DNA of 64,000 bases. Origin: Pseudomonas mendocina. Its GTDB lineage: Bacteria > Pseudomonadota > Gammaproteobacteria > Pseudomonadales > Pseudomonadaceae. The notes beneath the pieces are model-generated. The model worked only from the letters and a program-made list of their open reading frames with translations, was not told the origin of the DNA and did no database searches. A program made the position numbers and the translations under genes. The stretch spans positions 2,294,001-2,358,000 of the forward strand of contig NZ_LR134290.1 of the NCBI RefSeq assembly GCF_900636545.1. The letters run 5' to 3'. Of the stretch, positions 47,413 through 58,151 are shown in pieces (positions within the stretch are counted from its first letter, which is position 1; the number at the start of each line of letters is the position of its first letter).

Positions 47413-48093
47413 ATGATGTCAAATGCCCAGCATGTTCCGAGCAATGGTGAGGAATCTGTCACGATCCTGCAGGAAATTCTCGAGTTTCTCGGCGGCGTTG
47501 CCACTCCCGATGCCTGGCTGGAAGAGGCCCTGCGCCAGCAAGAGATTCTTCTACTCGACCACCGCAACCTGGAATACAAGGCAGCGCAGACGGCCCTGAG
47601 CCTGATGGGGCGCTACCTGACTAAGACCGAATTGACCGCGAGAATGTCGCGTTTGGCCCGTGAGGAGCTGGTGCACTTCGAGCAGGTGAGCAAGATCATC
47701 CGCGGGCGCGGTATCGAGGTTCGCCATGTTTCCGCCTCGCGTTACGCCGCAGGGTTGCGTGCACTGCTACGCGGTGGCGAAGTGGAGCGCCTGGTGGATG
47801 TGTTGGTGGTTGGCGCGTTCATCGAGGCGCGCTCCTGCGAGCGCTTCGCGGCGCTGGTACCGCGCCTGGATGCCGAGCTGGCCAAGTTCTACGCCGGATT
47901 GCTGGAGAGTGAAGGGCGCCACTATCGGGGTTATCTCAAGCTCGCCTATTTGTATGGCGATGCGGCCGATGTGGATGCGCGTATCGAGGTGGTGCGTGCG
48001 GTGGAGCGGGAACTGATTACCTCGCCGGACGAGCAGTTCCGTTTCCATAGTGGTGTGCCTGCAGAAAGCAGCCGCGAAGCGGTTTTCCAATAA
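47413..48093 (+). CDS. miaE: tRNA 2-methylthio-N6-isopentenyladenosine-37 hydroxylase
   Basis: 226 aa (ATG 47413 or 47416). Ferritin-like diiron monooxygenase with iron ligands in REELVHFEQV (Glu, His) and a second set around EARSCERF and ESEGRHYRGYL. It hydroxylates the ms2i6A base next to the anticodon, needing O2. A TATAAT hexamer at 47363-47368 may be its -10 element, though no good -35 is seen. A REP-like element starts immediately after the stop. Confidence 0.92.
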   Translation: MMSNAQHVPSNGEESVTILQEILEFLGGVATPDAWLEEALRQQEILLLDHRNLEYKAAQTALSLMGRYLTKTELTARMSRLAREELVHFEQVSKIIRGRGIEVRHVSASRYAAGLRALLRGGEVERLVDVLVVGAFIEARSCERFAALVPRLDAELAKFYAGLLESEGRHYRGYLKLAYLYGDAADVDARIEVVRAVERELITSPDEQFRFHSGVPAESSREAVFQ

Positions 48094-48174
48094 TTGTAGG
48101 AGCGGCTTCAGCCGCGAACGCGGAGACAGTGGCCTTCGCGGCTGAAGCGGAGTGCCGCCCAGCCGCTCCTACAA
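48094..48174. repeat. REP-like element after miaE
   Basis: TTGTAGGAGCGGCT (48094-48107) and AGCCGCTCCTACAA (48161-48174) are perfect 14-bp inverted repeats, with inner TTCAGCCGCGAA/TTCGCGGCTGAA pairing. This is the typical pseudomonad REP doublet between converging genes. Confidence 0.8.
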
Positions 48175-48196
48175 GGTCAGTTCGAGTCGAACAGGG

Positions 48197-48925
48197 TCAG
48201 GCAGGAGTCAACTCGAACGGCGCCTGGTTGAAGCCCGTTTCGTCGACCTGCAACGCCCAGCCCTGACGATCCCAGTCGCCCAGCACGATGCGCCGTGCCG
48301 GTTGTCCGTTCACTTCCAGTTCATGCACCGCTGGCCTATGGGTATGACCATGGATCAGTGTGCGCACGCCGTGCTCGGTCATTACCCTGACCACTTCCTC
48401 GGGCGTGACATCGACGATGTCGCTGGCCTTCATCCGCGTTTGCGCTCGGCTTTCGTTGCGCAGCTTGCTCGCCAATTTCTGCCGGGTGCTCAGCGGCAGA
48501 TTGCGCAGAATCAGCAGCGAGAGCGGGTTACGCAGCCAGCGGCGTAGCTTCATGTAGCCGACATCCAGGGTGCACAGGCTGTCGCCGTGCATGAGTAGAA
48601 CCGACCCGCCGCCCATCTGCACTTTGTGCGGATCGCTCAGCAGGGTGCTGCCCGCTTCGCGGCAGAAGCGCTTGCCGATAAGAAAGTCGCGATTGCCGTG
48701 CATTAGGTAGATGCGCGTGCCGGCTTCGCTCAGTTCGCGCAGGGCGCCAGCGATCTCGTGCTGGAAGGGCGTCATGCCGTCGTCGCCGATCCAGACTTCG
48801 AAGAAGTCGCCGAGGATGTACAACGCCTCGGCCTGACGTGCACGGGTGGCGAGAAAAAGCAGAAACGCCCGGGTGATGTCCGGGCGTTTCTCTTCGAGAT
48901 GCAGATCGGAGATCAGCAGGATCAT
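48197..48925 (-). CDS. lpxH: UDP-2,3-diacylglucosamine diphosphatase
   Basis: 242 aa calcineurin-like metallophosphatase. Metal-site motifs in order: [11 protein letters not shown] (residue 6 on), [24 protein letters not shown] and HGHTHRPA. It cleaves UDP-2,3-diacylglucosamine to lipid X in lipid A synthesis. It lies 4 bp from ppiB, as in other pseudomonads. Confidence 0.95.
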   Translation of the reverse strand: MILLISDLHLEEKRPDITRAFLLFLATRARQAEALYILGDFFEVWIGDDGMTPFQHEIAGALRELSEAGTRIYLMHGNRDFLIGKRFCREAGSTLLSDPHKVQMGGGSVLLMHGDSLCTLDVGYMKLRRWLRNPLSLLILRNLPLSTRQKLASKLRNESRAQTRMKASDIVDVTPEEVVRVMTEHGVRTLIHGHTHRPAVHELEVNGQPARRIVLGDWDRQGWALQVDETGFNQAPFELTPA

Positions 48926-48929
48926 CGAC

Positions 48930-49427
48930 TTACTCGGCTACGACTTCGGCCTTCTCGATGATCACGTCGTCGACCGGTACATCCTGGTGGCCCGCTTTCA
49001 TGGTGGTGGCCACGCCCTTGATCTTCTCGACCACGTCCATGCCTTCCACCACTTCACCGAATACGGCGTAGCCCCAGCCCTGCACGGTCGGTGCGCTGTG
49101 GTTGAGGAAGCTGTTGTCGGCGACGTTGATGAAGAACTGCGCGCTGGCCGAGTGCGGCTCCATGGTGCGGGCCATGGCGATGGTGCCGACCTTGTTGGCC
49201 ACGCCGTTGTTGGCTTCGTTCTTGATCGGCGCGCGGGTCGGCTTCTGCTTCATGCCCGGCTCGAAACCGCCGCCCTGGATCATGAAGTTGCCGATTACGC
49301 GGTGGAAAATGGTGCCGTCGTAATGGCCTTCCTTCACGTATTGCTCGAAGTTGGCCACGGTTTCCGGGGCCTTGTCGGCGAACAGGTTCAGGGTGATGAC
49401 GCCGTGGTTGGTGTGCAGTTTGATCAT
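48930..49427 (-). CDS. ppiB: Peptidyl-prolyl cis-trans isomerase B (cyclophilin)
   Basis: 165 aa from the ATG at 49427 ([20 protein letters not shown]). No signal peptide, so cytosolic. Cyclophilin motifs [15 protein letters not shown] and [13 protein letters not shown] are intact. It speeds proline isomerisation during folding. Operon with lpxH, divergent from glnS. Confidence 0.93.
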   Translation of the reverse strand: MIKLHTNHGVITLNLFADKAPETVANFEQYVKEGHYDGTIFHRVIGNFMIQGGGFEPGMKQKPTRAPIKNEANNGVANKVGTIAMARTMEPHSASAQFFINVADNSFLNHSAPTVQGWGYAVFGEVVEGMDVVEKIKGVATTMKAGHQDVPVDDVIIEKAEVVAE

Positions 49428-49478
49428 GATCGTATCCGTGATGAGGCAGGTTCGAGCCGCTGGCTCGTGGGTGAACGG

Positions 49479-49509
49479 CCCTGACAGGGTGGCATGCACC
49501 CTGTCAGGG
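49479..49509. repeat. Perfect 13-bp inverted repeat between ppiB and glnS
   Basis: CCCTGACAGGGTG-GCATG-CACCCTGTCAGGG in a divergent promoter region. A TATGAT (49525-49530) downstream may be the glnS -10 box. The repeat could be an operator or a 5'-UTR hairpin of either gene. Confidence 0.5.
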
Positions 49510-49585
49510 GCTTGACAGGTTGGTTATGATACGGACTTTGCCCGAGGCGGCCTACCCGTGCCGCGCCAGTATTGTTAAGGACACC

Positions 49586-51250
49586 ATGAGCAAGCCCACC
49601 GTCGAAAAAGCTGCCAACTTCCTGCGCCCCATCGTCCAGGCCGATCTGGACAGCGGCAAGCACGCCCAGATCGTGACCCGCTTTCCGCCGGAGCCCAACG
49701 GCTACCTGCACATCGGCCATGCCAAGAGCATCTGCCTGAACTTCGGCCTGGCCGAAGAGTTCGGCGGCCAGTGCAACCTGCGTTTCGACGACACCAACCC
49801 GGCCAAGGAAGACCAGGAATACATCGACGCGATCAAGGCCGATGTCGAATGGCTGGGCTTCAAGTGGGCCGGTGAGGAGCGCTATGCCTCCAATTATTTC
49901 GATCAGTTGCATGCCTGGGCCGTCGAGCTGATCAAGGCCGGCAAGGCCTTCGTCTGCGACCTCAATGCCGAAGAAATGCGCGAGTATCGCGGCAGCCTGA
50001 CCGAGCCGGGCAAGAACAGCCCGTTCCGCGAGCGTAGCGTCGAGGAAAACCTCGACCTGTTCGCCCGCATGAAGGCCGGCGAGTTCCCCGACGGCGCGCG
50101 TTCGCTGCGCGCCAAGATCGACATGGCCTCGCCGAACATCAATCTGCGTGACCCGATCCTCTACCGCATCCGCCATGCCCATCACCACCAGACCGGTGAC
50201 AAGTGGTGCATCTACCCGAGCTACGACTTCACCCATGGCCAGTCCGATGCCATCGAGGGCGTGACCCACTCCATCTGCACCCTGGAGTTCGAGGATCACC
50301 GCCCGCTGTACGAGTGGTTTCTGGAGAACCTGTCGGTGCCGGCGCAGCCGCGTCAGTACGAATTCGCGCGCCTGAACCTGAACTACACCATCACCAGCAA
50401 GCGCAAGCTCAAGCAGCTGGTCGACGAGAAGCACGTCAACGGCTGGGACGACCCGCGCATGTCGACGCTCTCGGGCTACCGCCGTCGTGGCTATACGCCG
50501 GCATCGATCCGTACCTTCTGCGACATGATCGGCGTCAACCGCGCCGGCGGGCTGGTGGATATCGGCATGCTGGAATTCGCCATCCGCGAAGACCTGGACG
50601 CCAACGCCTCGCGCGCTATGTGCGTGCTCAAGCCGCTCAAGGTGGTGATCACCAACTACCCGCAAGGCCAGGTCGAAAACCTGGAGCTGCCGCGCCATCC
50701 CAAGCAGGACATGGGCACCCGCGTGCTGCCGTTCTCCCGCGAGATCTACATCGACGCCAGCGACTTCGAGGAAACCCCGCCGGATGGCTACAAGCGCCTG
50801 ATCCCTGGTGGTGAAGTGCGCCTGCGTGGCAGTTACGTGATCCGCGCCGACGAAGCCATCAAGGACGCCGCCGGCAATATCGTCGAGCTGCGCTGCTCCT
50901 ACGACGAGAACACCCTGGGCAAGAACCCGGAAGGCCGCAAGGTCAAGGGCGTGATCCACTGGGTGCCGGCCGCGGAGAGCGTCGAGTGCGAAGTGCGCCT
51001 GTATGACCGCCTGTTCCGCTCGGCCAATCCAGAGAAAGCTGAAGAGGGCGGCAGCTTCCTCGACAACATCAACCCGGATTCGCTGGTGGTGCTCACCGGC
51101 TGCCGCGCCGAGCCGTCGCTGGCCAAGGCCGACGCTGACGACCGCTTTCAGTTCGAGCGTGAGGGTTACTTCTGCCTGGACAAGGATTCGACCGCCGATA
51201 CGCTGGTGTTCAACCGTACCGTCACGCTGCGCGATTCGTGGGGTCAGTAA
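49586..51250 (+). CDS. glnS: Glutaminyl-tRNA synthetase
   Basis: 554 aa from the ATG at 49586 ([20 protein letters not shown]), with AAGGA upstream. The class I HIGH motif ([12 protein letters not shown]) is near residue 35, and the KMSKS-equivalent TSKRK near 270; the C-terminal anticodon-binding beta barrels follow. It charges tRNA-Gln with glutamine. The stop overlaps the cysS start by one base (TAATG). Confidence 0.96.
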   Translation: MSKPTVEKAANFLRPIVQADLDSGKHAQIVTRFPPEPNGYLHIGHAKSICLNFGLAEEFGGQCNLRFDDTNPAKEDQEYIDAIKADVEWLGFKWAGEERYASNYFDQLHAWAVELIKAGKAFVCDLNAEEMREYRGSLTEPGKNSPFRERSVEENLDLFARMKAGEFPDGARSLRAKIDMASPNINLRDPILYRIRHAHHHQTGDKWCIYPSYDFTHGQSDAIEGVTHSICTLEFEDHRPLYEWFLENLSVPAQPRQYEFARLNLNYTITSKRKLKQLVDEKHVNGWDDPRMSTLSGYRRRGYTPASIRTFCDMIGVNRAGGLVDIGMLEFAIREDLDANASRAMCVLKPLKVVITNYPQGQVENLELPRHPKQDMGTRVLPFSREIYIDASDFEETPPDGYKRLIPGGEVRLRGSYVIRADEAIKDAAGNIVELRCSYDENTLGKNPEGRKVKGVIHWVPAAESVECEVRLYDRLFRSANPEKAEEGGSFLDNINPDSLVVLTGCRAEPSLAKADADDRFQFEREGYFCLDKDSTADTLVFNRTVTLRDSWGQ

Positions 51251-52635
51251 TGGCACTGTCGATTTACAACACGCTCAGCAAGGTCAAGGAACCCTTCAAG
51301 CCGCTCGAAGGCAACAGCGTGCGCATGTACGTGTGTGGCATGACCGTTTACGACTTCTGCCACATCGGCCACGCCCGCGTGATGGTTGCCTTCGACGTGG
51401 TCACTCGTTGGCTGCGTCAGCGCGGCTATGACGTGACCTACGTGCGCAACATCACCGATATCGACGACAAGATCATCAAGCGTGCCAACGAAAACGGCGA
51501 ACCGTTCGAGGCGCTAGTCGAGCGCATGATCGCCGCGATGCACGAGGACGAAGGTCGCCTGAATGTGCTGCGCCCGGACATCGAGCCGCGCGCTACCGGG
51601 CATATCGTCGGCATGCACCAGATGATCCAGACCCTGATCGACAAGGGCTATGCCTACGCGCCGGGCAATGGCGACGTGTACTACCGCGTCACCAAGTTCG
51701 AGACCTACGGCAAGCTGTCGCGCCGCAAGATCGACGAGCTGAAGATCGGTGCGCGTATCGAAGTCGACGAAGTCAAGGAAGACCCGCTGGACTTCGTGCT
51801 CTGGAAAGCCGCCAAGCCGGGCGAGCCGAGCTGGGAGTCGCCCTGGGGCAAGGGGCGGCCAGGCTGGCATATCGAGTGCTCGGTGATGTCCACCTGCTGC
51901 CTGGGCGAGACCTTCGACATTCACGGCGGTGGCCCTGACCTGGTGTTCCCGCACCATGAGAACGAGATCGCCCAGAGTGAGGCGGCCACCGGCAAGCAGT
52001 ACGCCAATGCCTGGATGCACGCCGGCGCAGTGCGCGTGGATGGCGAGAAGATGTCCAAGAGCCTGGGCAACTTCTTCACCATCCGCGAGGTGCTGGAAAA
52101 GTACCACCCGGAGGTAGTGCGCTACCTGCTGGTATCCAGCCACTACCGCAGCCCGATCAACTATTCGGAAGAGAGCCTCAAGGAAGCCAAGGGCGCCCTG
52201 GAGCGCTTCTACAACGGCCTCAAAGGTTTGCCGGAAGCGGCGCCAGCCGGCGGCGAGGCGTTCGTCGAGCGTTTCGGCGCAGCGATGGACGACGATTTCA
52301 ACTCGCCGGAAGCCTGCGCGGTGCTGTTCGAGATGATCCGCGAGGTCAACCGCCTGCGTGAGTCCGACCTGCAGGCCGCTGCCGGCCTGGCCGCGCAGCT
52401 CAAGCAACTGGCCGGCGTGCTCGGTGTGTTGCAGCTGGAGCCGGATGCCTTCCTCCAGGCCGGTGCTGCCGGCAAGGTCGATGCCGCCGAAGTCGAGGCG
52501 CTGATCGCCGCGCGCCTGCAGGCCCGTGCCGACAAGAACTGGGCGGAAAGTGACCGTATCCGCGACCAGCTCACTGCCATGGGTGTGGTGCTGGAAGACG
52601 GTAAGGGCGGCACCACCTGGCGTCTGGCCGAGTAA
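51250..52635 (+). CDS. cysS: Cysteinyl-tRNA synthetase
   Basis: 461 aa from the ATG at 51250 ([20 protein letters not shown]). HIGH motif [10 protein letters not shown] near residue 36, zinc ligands CGMTVYD, ECSVMS and HHENE, and KMSKSLGN near 267. It charges tRNA-Cys. Translationally coupled to glnS and ended by a strong terminator. Confidence 0.96.
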   Translation: MALSIYNTLSKVKEPFKPLEGNSVRMYVCGMTVYDFCHIGHARVMVAFDVVTRWLRQRGYDVTYVRNITDIDDKIIKRANENGEPFEALVERMIAAMHEDEGRLNVLRPDIEPRATGHIVGMHQMIQTLIDKGYAYAPGNGDVYYRVTKFETYGKLSRRKIDELKIGARIEVDEVKEDPLDFVLWKAAKPGEPSWESPWGKGRPGWHIECSVMSTCCLGETFDIHGGGPDLVFPHHENEIAQSEAATGKQYANAWMHAGAVRVDGEKMSKSLGNFFTIREVLEKYHPEVVRYLLVSSHYRSPINYSEESLKEAKGALERFYNGLKGLPEAAPAGGEAFVERFGAAMDDDFNSPEACAVLFEMIREVNRLRESDLQAAAGLAAQLKQLAGVLGVLQLEPDAFLQAGAAGKVDAAEVEALIAARLQARADKNWAESDRIRDQLTAMGVVLEDGKGGTTWRLAE

Positions 52636-52646
52636 GTGCTGCGCTG

Positions 52647-52682
52647 AATGACAAAGGCCGCTTTCCAGCGGCCTTTGTCATT
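52647..52682. terminator. Bidirectional terminator after cysS
   Basis: AATGACAAAGGCCGCT-TTCC-AGCGGCCTTTGTCATT: perfect 16-bp stem. The stop codon of the converging LysR gene (52678-52680) lies in its right arm. Confidence 0.8.
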
Positions 52683-53628
52683 TCTGGGATAAGTACTCGT
52701 GCGGTTTGCGAGCGTCGAAACGCTCCGCCCAGCGGTGTTCACGAAATCGCTCGACGATGAAATCGATGAATACCCGCGTCTTGGCCGGCAGCAGCTTCTG
52801 CGCGCTGAAGTACAGGCTCAGGCTGCCGGTATCGACGTACCAGTCCGGTAATACCCGCTGCAGGCTGCGGCGTTGCAGATAGGGCAGCGCATGGACGGTG
52901 CTGACCAGGGTGATGCCAAGGCCTTGCTGGGCGGCATGGCAAGCCGCCTCGGGATCGTTCATGGTCATGCGCTGCTTCAGTTCGAGGGTGGATTGTTGGT
53001 CGTCACGCGTACACAGTGGCCAGCTGCGCACACGACCCGTCTGCGGCGAGCGGATGAGGATGCCGTCATGCTGCGTCAGATCCTCTGGTCGCGTAATAGG
53101 AGCGTGCCTGGCGAGATAGGCCGGAGCTGCCAGCAGCACTCGGTGGGCAGGCGCCAGTTGGCGGGCAATCGCGCCGGGCGGCAATTCGAAGCCGCCGCCG
53201 ATGGCCGCGTCGAAACCTCCACCGATGAGGTCGACGGCACGGTTGTCGAAGTGCCAGTCCGGGGTGATCGCCGGGTAGCGGGCGAGGAAATCGGTCAGGT
53301 GCGGCAGGATATAGTCGCGACCAAAGGCTACACCCATGCTCACCTTCAACGTACCCGCAGGTTGCCCCTGGCTGCTCGCCAGGTTCGCCACCGCGCCCTG
53401 AATGCTCGCAAGGCCGCCGCTCACTTCCGCCAGAAAGCGTTCGCCGGCTTCGGTCAGCGTCAGGCGTCTGGTGCTGCGCAGGAACAGGCGCACGCCGAGA
53501 CTGGACTCCAGACGGGCAACGTTCTTGCCAACGGCTGCCGGGGACAAGCCCAGGCGTCGCGCGGCTTCGGCAAAGCTGCCAGCCTCGGCGGTACGGACGA
53601 AGCTTTCGATGCTGCTGAGGGTTTCCAT
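52678..53628 (-). CDS. LysR-family transcriptional regulator
   Basis: 316 aa. N-terminal winged HTH (METLSSIESFVRTAEAGSFA, then AARRLGLSPAAVGKNVARLE), followed by the two-lobe effector domain. It belongs to the common CrgA-like LysR branch. It is divergent from the frameshifted SDR gene at 53749 across 120 bp, the usual regulator-target layout. No clear T-N11-A pair stands out. Confidence 0.88.
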   Translation of the reverse strand: METLSSIESFVRTAEAGSFAEAARRLGLSPAAVGKNVARLESSLGVRLFLRSTRRLTLTEAGERFLAEVSGGLASIQGAVANLASSQGQPAGTLKVSMGVAFGRDYILPHLTDFLARYPAITPDWHFDNRAVDLIGGGFDAAIGGGFELPPGAIARQLAPAHRVLLAAPAYLARHAPITRPEDLTQHDGILIRSPQTGRVRSWPLCTRDDQQSTLELKQRMTMNDPEAACHAAQQGLGITLVSTVHALPYLQRRSLQRVLPDWYVDTGSLSLYFSAQKLLPAKTRVFIDFIVERFREHRWAERFDARKPHEYLSQK

Positions 53629-53748
53629 AGGCGCTTCATAAACCTTTGGTATCGACTGAATATCACAATTGCCAGCTTATCGGTTTTGAATCTCGGGTGA
53701 ATACTGAGGGCGTGTTCCATTCAACCCCTCAGTTTCAGGAGATTTCCT

Positions 53749-54497
53749 ATGAGCACTCAGAAAACCCTCGAAAACAAGGTCGCCTTCATCCAGGGCGGTT
53801 CCCGTGGCATCGGTGCTGCCATCGCTGTGCGCCTGGCAAAGGAAGGTGCGGCCGTTGCACTGACCTATGTTTCATCGGCGGCTGGTGCCCTCGATGTGGT
53901 GCGTGAGATCGAAGCCGCCGGCGGCCGCGCCATCGCCATCCAGGCCGACAGTCGTGACGAGCAGGCCATTCGCGGCGCCATCAGCCATACGCTGGATACC
54001 TTCGGTCGTCTCGATATCCTGGTGAACAATGCCGGTGTGCTGGCGGTAGCGCCGATCGATGAGTTCAGCATCGAGGACCTGGATCGCACCCTGGACGTCA
54101 ACGTGCGCAGCGTGGTGATCGCCAGTCAGGAGGCAGCGCGGCGGATGAGTGAGGGGGGCGCATCATCACCATCGGCAGCACCAACGCCGAGCGTATGCCG
54201 TTCGCCGGTGGTTCGGTCTATGCGCTGAGCAAGGCTGCAGTGGCCGGGTTCACCAAGGGCCTGGCGCGTGACCTGGGGCCGCGCGGGATCACCGTCAACA
54301 ACGTGCAGCCGGGCCCGGTGGATACCGACATGAACCCGGATCAGGGTGATTTCGCCGAGTCGCTGAAGCAGACCATGGCCCTGCCGCGCTATGGCAAGGC
54401 CGAGGAGATTGCCAGTTTCGTCGCCTATTTGGCCGGCCCCGAGGCAGCGTATATCACGGGGGCCAACCTGACCATCGACGGTGGTTTCTCTGCCTGA
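53749..54497 (+). pseudogene. SDR gene with a frameshift at a G6 run
   Basis: The frame from 53749 (MSTQKTLENKVAFIQGGSRG) encodes the cofactor motif GGSRGIG and NNAG up to ARRMSEGG, then loses homology. The missing half continues one frame over (RIITIGSTNAERMPFAGGSV, then YALSK catalytic motif, ending ANLTIDGGFSA at 54497). The break is at GAGGGGGGCGC (G6 at 54153-54158); one more G would give a continuous 249-aa SDR. It may be a true frameshift or a homopolymer sequencing error. Confidence 0.8.
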
Positions 54498-54548
54498 CGA
54501 AGTTGGCGAGGGTAGGGGGCACCGTTCACGCCCCCTGCCAGGATTACG

Positions 54549-55697
<1,149 letters not shown>

Positions 55698-55841
55698 TCA
55701 GTTCATCGGGGGCAGTCGGCGGGGAACCGAGGTCTTCTTGACGATGGCGGTATTGGTTTCGGCGTAGTCGTTGATGTGAGCGGGCACTCCGCCGAGTGGT
55801 TCCATGGAGCGAACGTGCAGGCGGCGTCTGCCAGTGAGCAT
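55698..55841 (-). CDS. Possible small protein, 47 aa
   Basis: ATG at 55841 with a GGGGG stretch upstream; the peptide is MLTGRRRLHVRSMEPLGGVP, then AHINDYAETNTAIVKKTSVP and RRLPPMN. It is basic, with no hydrophobic helix. It could also extend upstream from a TTG at 55889. It lies 12 bp upstream of ampC on the same strand. Coding is uncertain. Confidence 0.3.
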   Translation of the reverse strand: MLTGRRRLHVRSMEPLGGVPAHINDYAETNTAIVKKTSVPRRLPPMN

Positions 55842-55956
55842 GCCCCCGGGATTGACGTCGTGGCGTTCCGGTTCACGGTTTTCCTGCAATGGAAGGCGTG
55901 ACCGAGGTGGTGGCGCGCGGCCGTGCGGATACTACACCCGTCTTTTCAGTAAAGGG

Positions 55957-56682
55957 CTACCTGTGCGGGTGGATATTTGGATCGTCGGGGCCTGTGGGCG
56001 AGTAGCTGGAGCCTCGCATCAGAAAGAAATCACCGGGTTTATCCATTTTTGCTCTTGCCTCGATCTCCTCTATGCGCATGTCGGGATTCTGTTCGAGGGC
56101 TTTCATCATCTTTTCTATGTTTTCCCGGGCTCTGGTCGTCAGAAACTCATCGCCTTCCCAGCGTTGGCTGGTAGACGAGAGACTGTTGATGCAGTTCTGA
56201 CCGCAGTATGTTCCTGGCACTAGCTCGACCCAGTGAGGGCCGAAAGCATAGACCGCGTAATACATGGTCTTCGCTTTAACCTTGCCGATCTGCAGGTCGG
56301 TGAGGGCGTCATAGAACATGCGATGGGTCTGCCTCCAGCTCCGTACTCTGTTTTCCTCGTAGCAGTAGTGGTCATGGATCACGGCAGCCTTCAGGTAAGA
56401 ACTGTCGTAAGCATCTCCGATGATAGGTTGTGCCCATTCGGGAATGGAGGCTCCGTCCGTTGTGCCGGATTGGTGCTTGCCTTCTTGCCAATCGTCTGCC
56501 TGCCAGACTAGGCCATTCGGGTCTTTGTACGTCAGCGGCGCTCCGAGCTTGCAGATTCGCCCCGATGTTTGCTGGCAGCCTTCAGGCAGAAGAATCAGCT
56601 CTCCAGTGAACTCGCCTGCGCGTGTGGTAGCGGTCGTGAGCAGGAGGGCTGCCAATAGCCACTTAATGTGCGAGCGACTCAT
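55957..56682 (-). CDS. DUF1353-family exported protein
   Basis: 241 aa. Signal peptide MSRSHIKWLLAALLLTTATTRA, then the DUF1353 signature TDGASIPEWAQPIIGDAYDSSYLKAAVIHDHYCYE split over residues 75-110, with conserved His and Cys. A second Cys cluster, YCGQNC, lies near 160. Function of the family is unknown (some members are phage or prophage proteins). The start overlaps the stop of the broken lipoprotein gene by ATGA. Confidence 0.75.
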   Translation of the reverse strand: MSRSHIKWLLAALLLTTATTRAGEFTGELILLPEGCQQTSGRICKLGAPLTYKDPNGLVWQADDWQEGKHQSGTTDGASIPEWAQPIIGDAYDSSYLKAAVIHDHYCYEENRVRSWRQTHRMFYDALTDLQIGKVKAKTMYYAVYAFGPHWVELVPGTYCGQNCINSLSSTSQRWEGDEFLTTRARENIEKMMKALEQNPDMRIEEIEARAKMDKPGDFFLMRGSSYSPTGPDDPNIHPHR

Positions 56683-56947
56683 GGTTTGCTGCCTTTGGCG
56701 TGCGCGTTTCTGGCGTCTTCGATTGCCTTTGGCAGGGCTTCCAGGTAGTGGATCGCGGCGTTTTTGTCCTTGCTCAATTGTTCGAGAAACTGCGCCGCTT
56801 TGGCTGAGGTGTCTTGCGTCAAGGCCTGGTCATGATCTTCACGAGAGACGCGTACGAGTAACCAGGAGCGATCCTTGTAGAGTCGATAAGGCTGATCAGG
56901 CGCATCTTTTATCCCCAGCAGAGGGTTGTATTTGCCCTGGCTCACAC
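56679..56947 (-). pseudogene. 3' fragment of a lipoprotein gene split by an IS element
   Basis: Encodes about 88 residues (SQGKYNPLLGIKDAPDQPYR ... ending NAHAKGSKP). It can restart from GTG at 56945, but reading across a precise excision of the IS with one CAC target copy joins it in frame to the fragment at 58152-59063, giving EKLR-VSQGKYN. It is therefore most likely the C-terminus of the interrupted gene. Confidence 0.75.
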
Positions 56948-56952
56948 GGGTT

Positions 56953-57813
56953 CTACCCCATTTCCACGGACGGTTTGAAAAGGGCTGAAAACTTCAGATC
57001 TTGCCGGGCGACTCTACGACGCATTCGTGGGTTATGGAACCGCTCGATGTAGTCGAAGAGATCCGCTCGTGCCTCATCGCGAGTTCGATACGACTGATGG
57101 GCAACCCGCTCCCGTTTGAGCTGACCGAAGAAACCCTCACAAGCAGCGTTGTCGCCGCAATGCCCGACGGCACTCATGCTGCACACCAACGTGTTGCGGT
57201 TGAGAAAGCGCTGGTAGTCAGCACTGGTGAATTGGCTACCGCGATCCGAATGCAGGATCACTGACCAGTCACCCTGGCGCTGCCAGATTGCCATCTCCAC
57301 TGCACGGATCACCATTTGCCGATCCTGGCGGTGATGCATCGACCAACCGATCACCAGCTTGCTGTACAGGTCGAGCACTACGCACAGGAAGAGTTTGCCT
57401 TCCAGTGTGGCTATTTCCGTGATGTCCGTGACCCACTTGCGCTCTGGTTCCTGTGCAGTGAAATCGCGCTCCAGGAGGTTTTTCACGCCTGCTGGGCGGC
57501 CACTGGCGACTCTTCCAAAGCCACGTCGTTTCCGGCGTGGCCAGCCTTGAATTCGCTCAGCCGCCATCAGGCGAGCAACTCGGTTCAGGCTGACGACTTC
57601 GCCCTCGTCGAGCAAATCCTCGTGCATTCGTGGCGCTCCAATCACGCCCCGGCTGTCCTCGTGAATCTCCCGAATGCGCTTCACCAAGCGCGCATTCTCC
57701 TGAGCTCGCGCGCTTGGTTCACGATCCTGCCAGGCGTAATAGCCGCTGGCAGAAACCTTCAGGCAACGGCACATCAATCGTACCGGGTACTCGTTGCGGC
57801 AGCGCTGGATCAT
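56953..57813 (-). CDS. IS3-family transposase OrfB (DDE integrase)
   Basis: 286 aa, starting [23 protein letters not shown] residues: Asp in WVTDITEI, Asp in [12 protein letters not shown], Glu in [14 protein letters not shown]. Integrase core complete. Its frame continues upstream of the ATG in the region after the slippery site, as expected for a frameshift-made OrfAB transposase. It overlaps orfA by ATGA. Confidence 0.92.
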   Translation of the reverse strand: MIQRCRNEYPVRLMCRCLKVSASGYYAWQDREPSARAQENARLVKRIREIHEDSRGVIGAPRMHEDLLDEGEVVSLNRVARLMAAERIQGWPRRKRRGFGRVASGRPAGVKNLLERDFTAQEPERKWVTDITEIATLEGKLFLCVVLDLYSKLVIGWSMHHRQDRQMVIRAVEMAIWQRQGDWSVILHSDRGSQFTSADYQRFLNRNTLVCSMSAVGHCGDNAACEGFFGQLKRERVAHQSYRTRDEARADLFDYIERFHNPRMRRRVARQDLKFSALFKPSVEMG

Positions 57814-58112
57814 CGTGTACCGCTCGATGACTCCTTGGCAAAGTACGCTGCCGCGTCTCTTAAAAAATCACGTTCCTTGGTTACTCGGGCCAACTCGCGC
57901 TTGAGACGGGCAAGCTCCTCATCCCGCGGACTTCCCGTTCCAGGAAAGGCTTTCTCAGTGCTTGGTTGCGCCTCCCGCACCCAGCGTGTGAGCAGGTTGG
58001 GGGCAACACCAATCTCCAAGGCCACCTGCCGGCAGCTCGCCCCTGAACGACGAACCAGTTCGATGGCTTCCCGCTTGAACTCAGGACTGTATTTCTTGCG
58101 CTTCATGAACAC
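57810..58112 (-). CDS. IS3-family OrfA (HTH protein)
   Basis: 100 aa, starting [20 protein letters not shown]. Helix-turn-helix with [17 protein letters not shown], then a leucine-zipper-like helix ([21 protein letters not shown]) that supports dimer formation. It regulates and, through -1 frameshifting, is fused to OrfB. Confidence 0.92.
   Translation of the reverse strand: MFMKRKKYSPEFKREAIELVRRSGASCRQVALEIGVAPNLLTRWVREAQPSTEKAFPGTGSPRDEELARLKRELARVTKERDFLRDAAAYFAKESSSGTR
57861..57867 (-). promoter_or_regulatory. Programmed -1 frameshift site of the IS
   Basis: On the minus strand the heptamer U-UUU-UUA occurs in orfA phase (codons GAT TTT TTA, residues D-F-L). Slipping back one base puts ribosomes in the orfB frame without a stop before the OrfB ATG. 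Confidence 0.65.
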
Positions 58113-58151
58113 TCCTTCAGCTCGGTGTGAGCTTACTCGAAAGTGTCCGTG

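Noticed and set aside
49512..49530. TTGACA (49512) with TATGAT (49525) as a glnS sigma-70 promoter
   Set aside because: Only 7 bp separate them, far from the normal 16-18. TATGAT may still be a -10 box with another -35.
52678..53628. LysR gene as AmpR
   Set aside because: It is not adjacent to ampC, lies divergent to an SDR gene, and its sequence is of the common CrgA-like LysR type.
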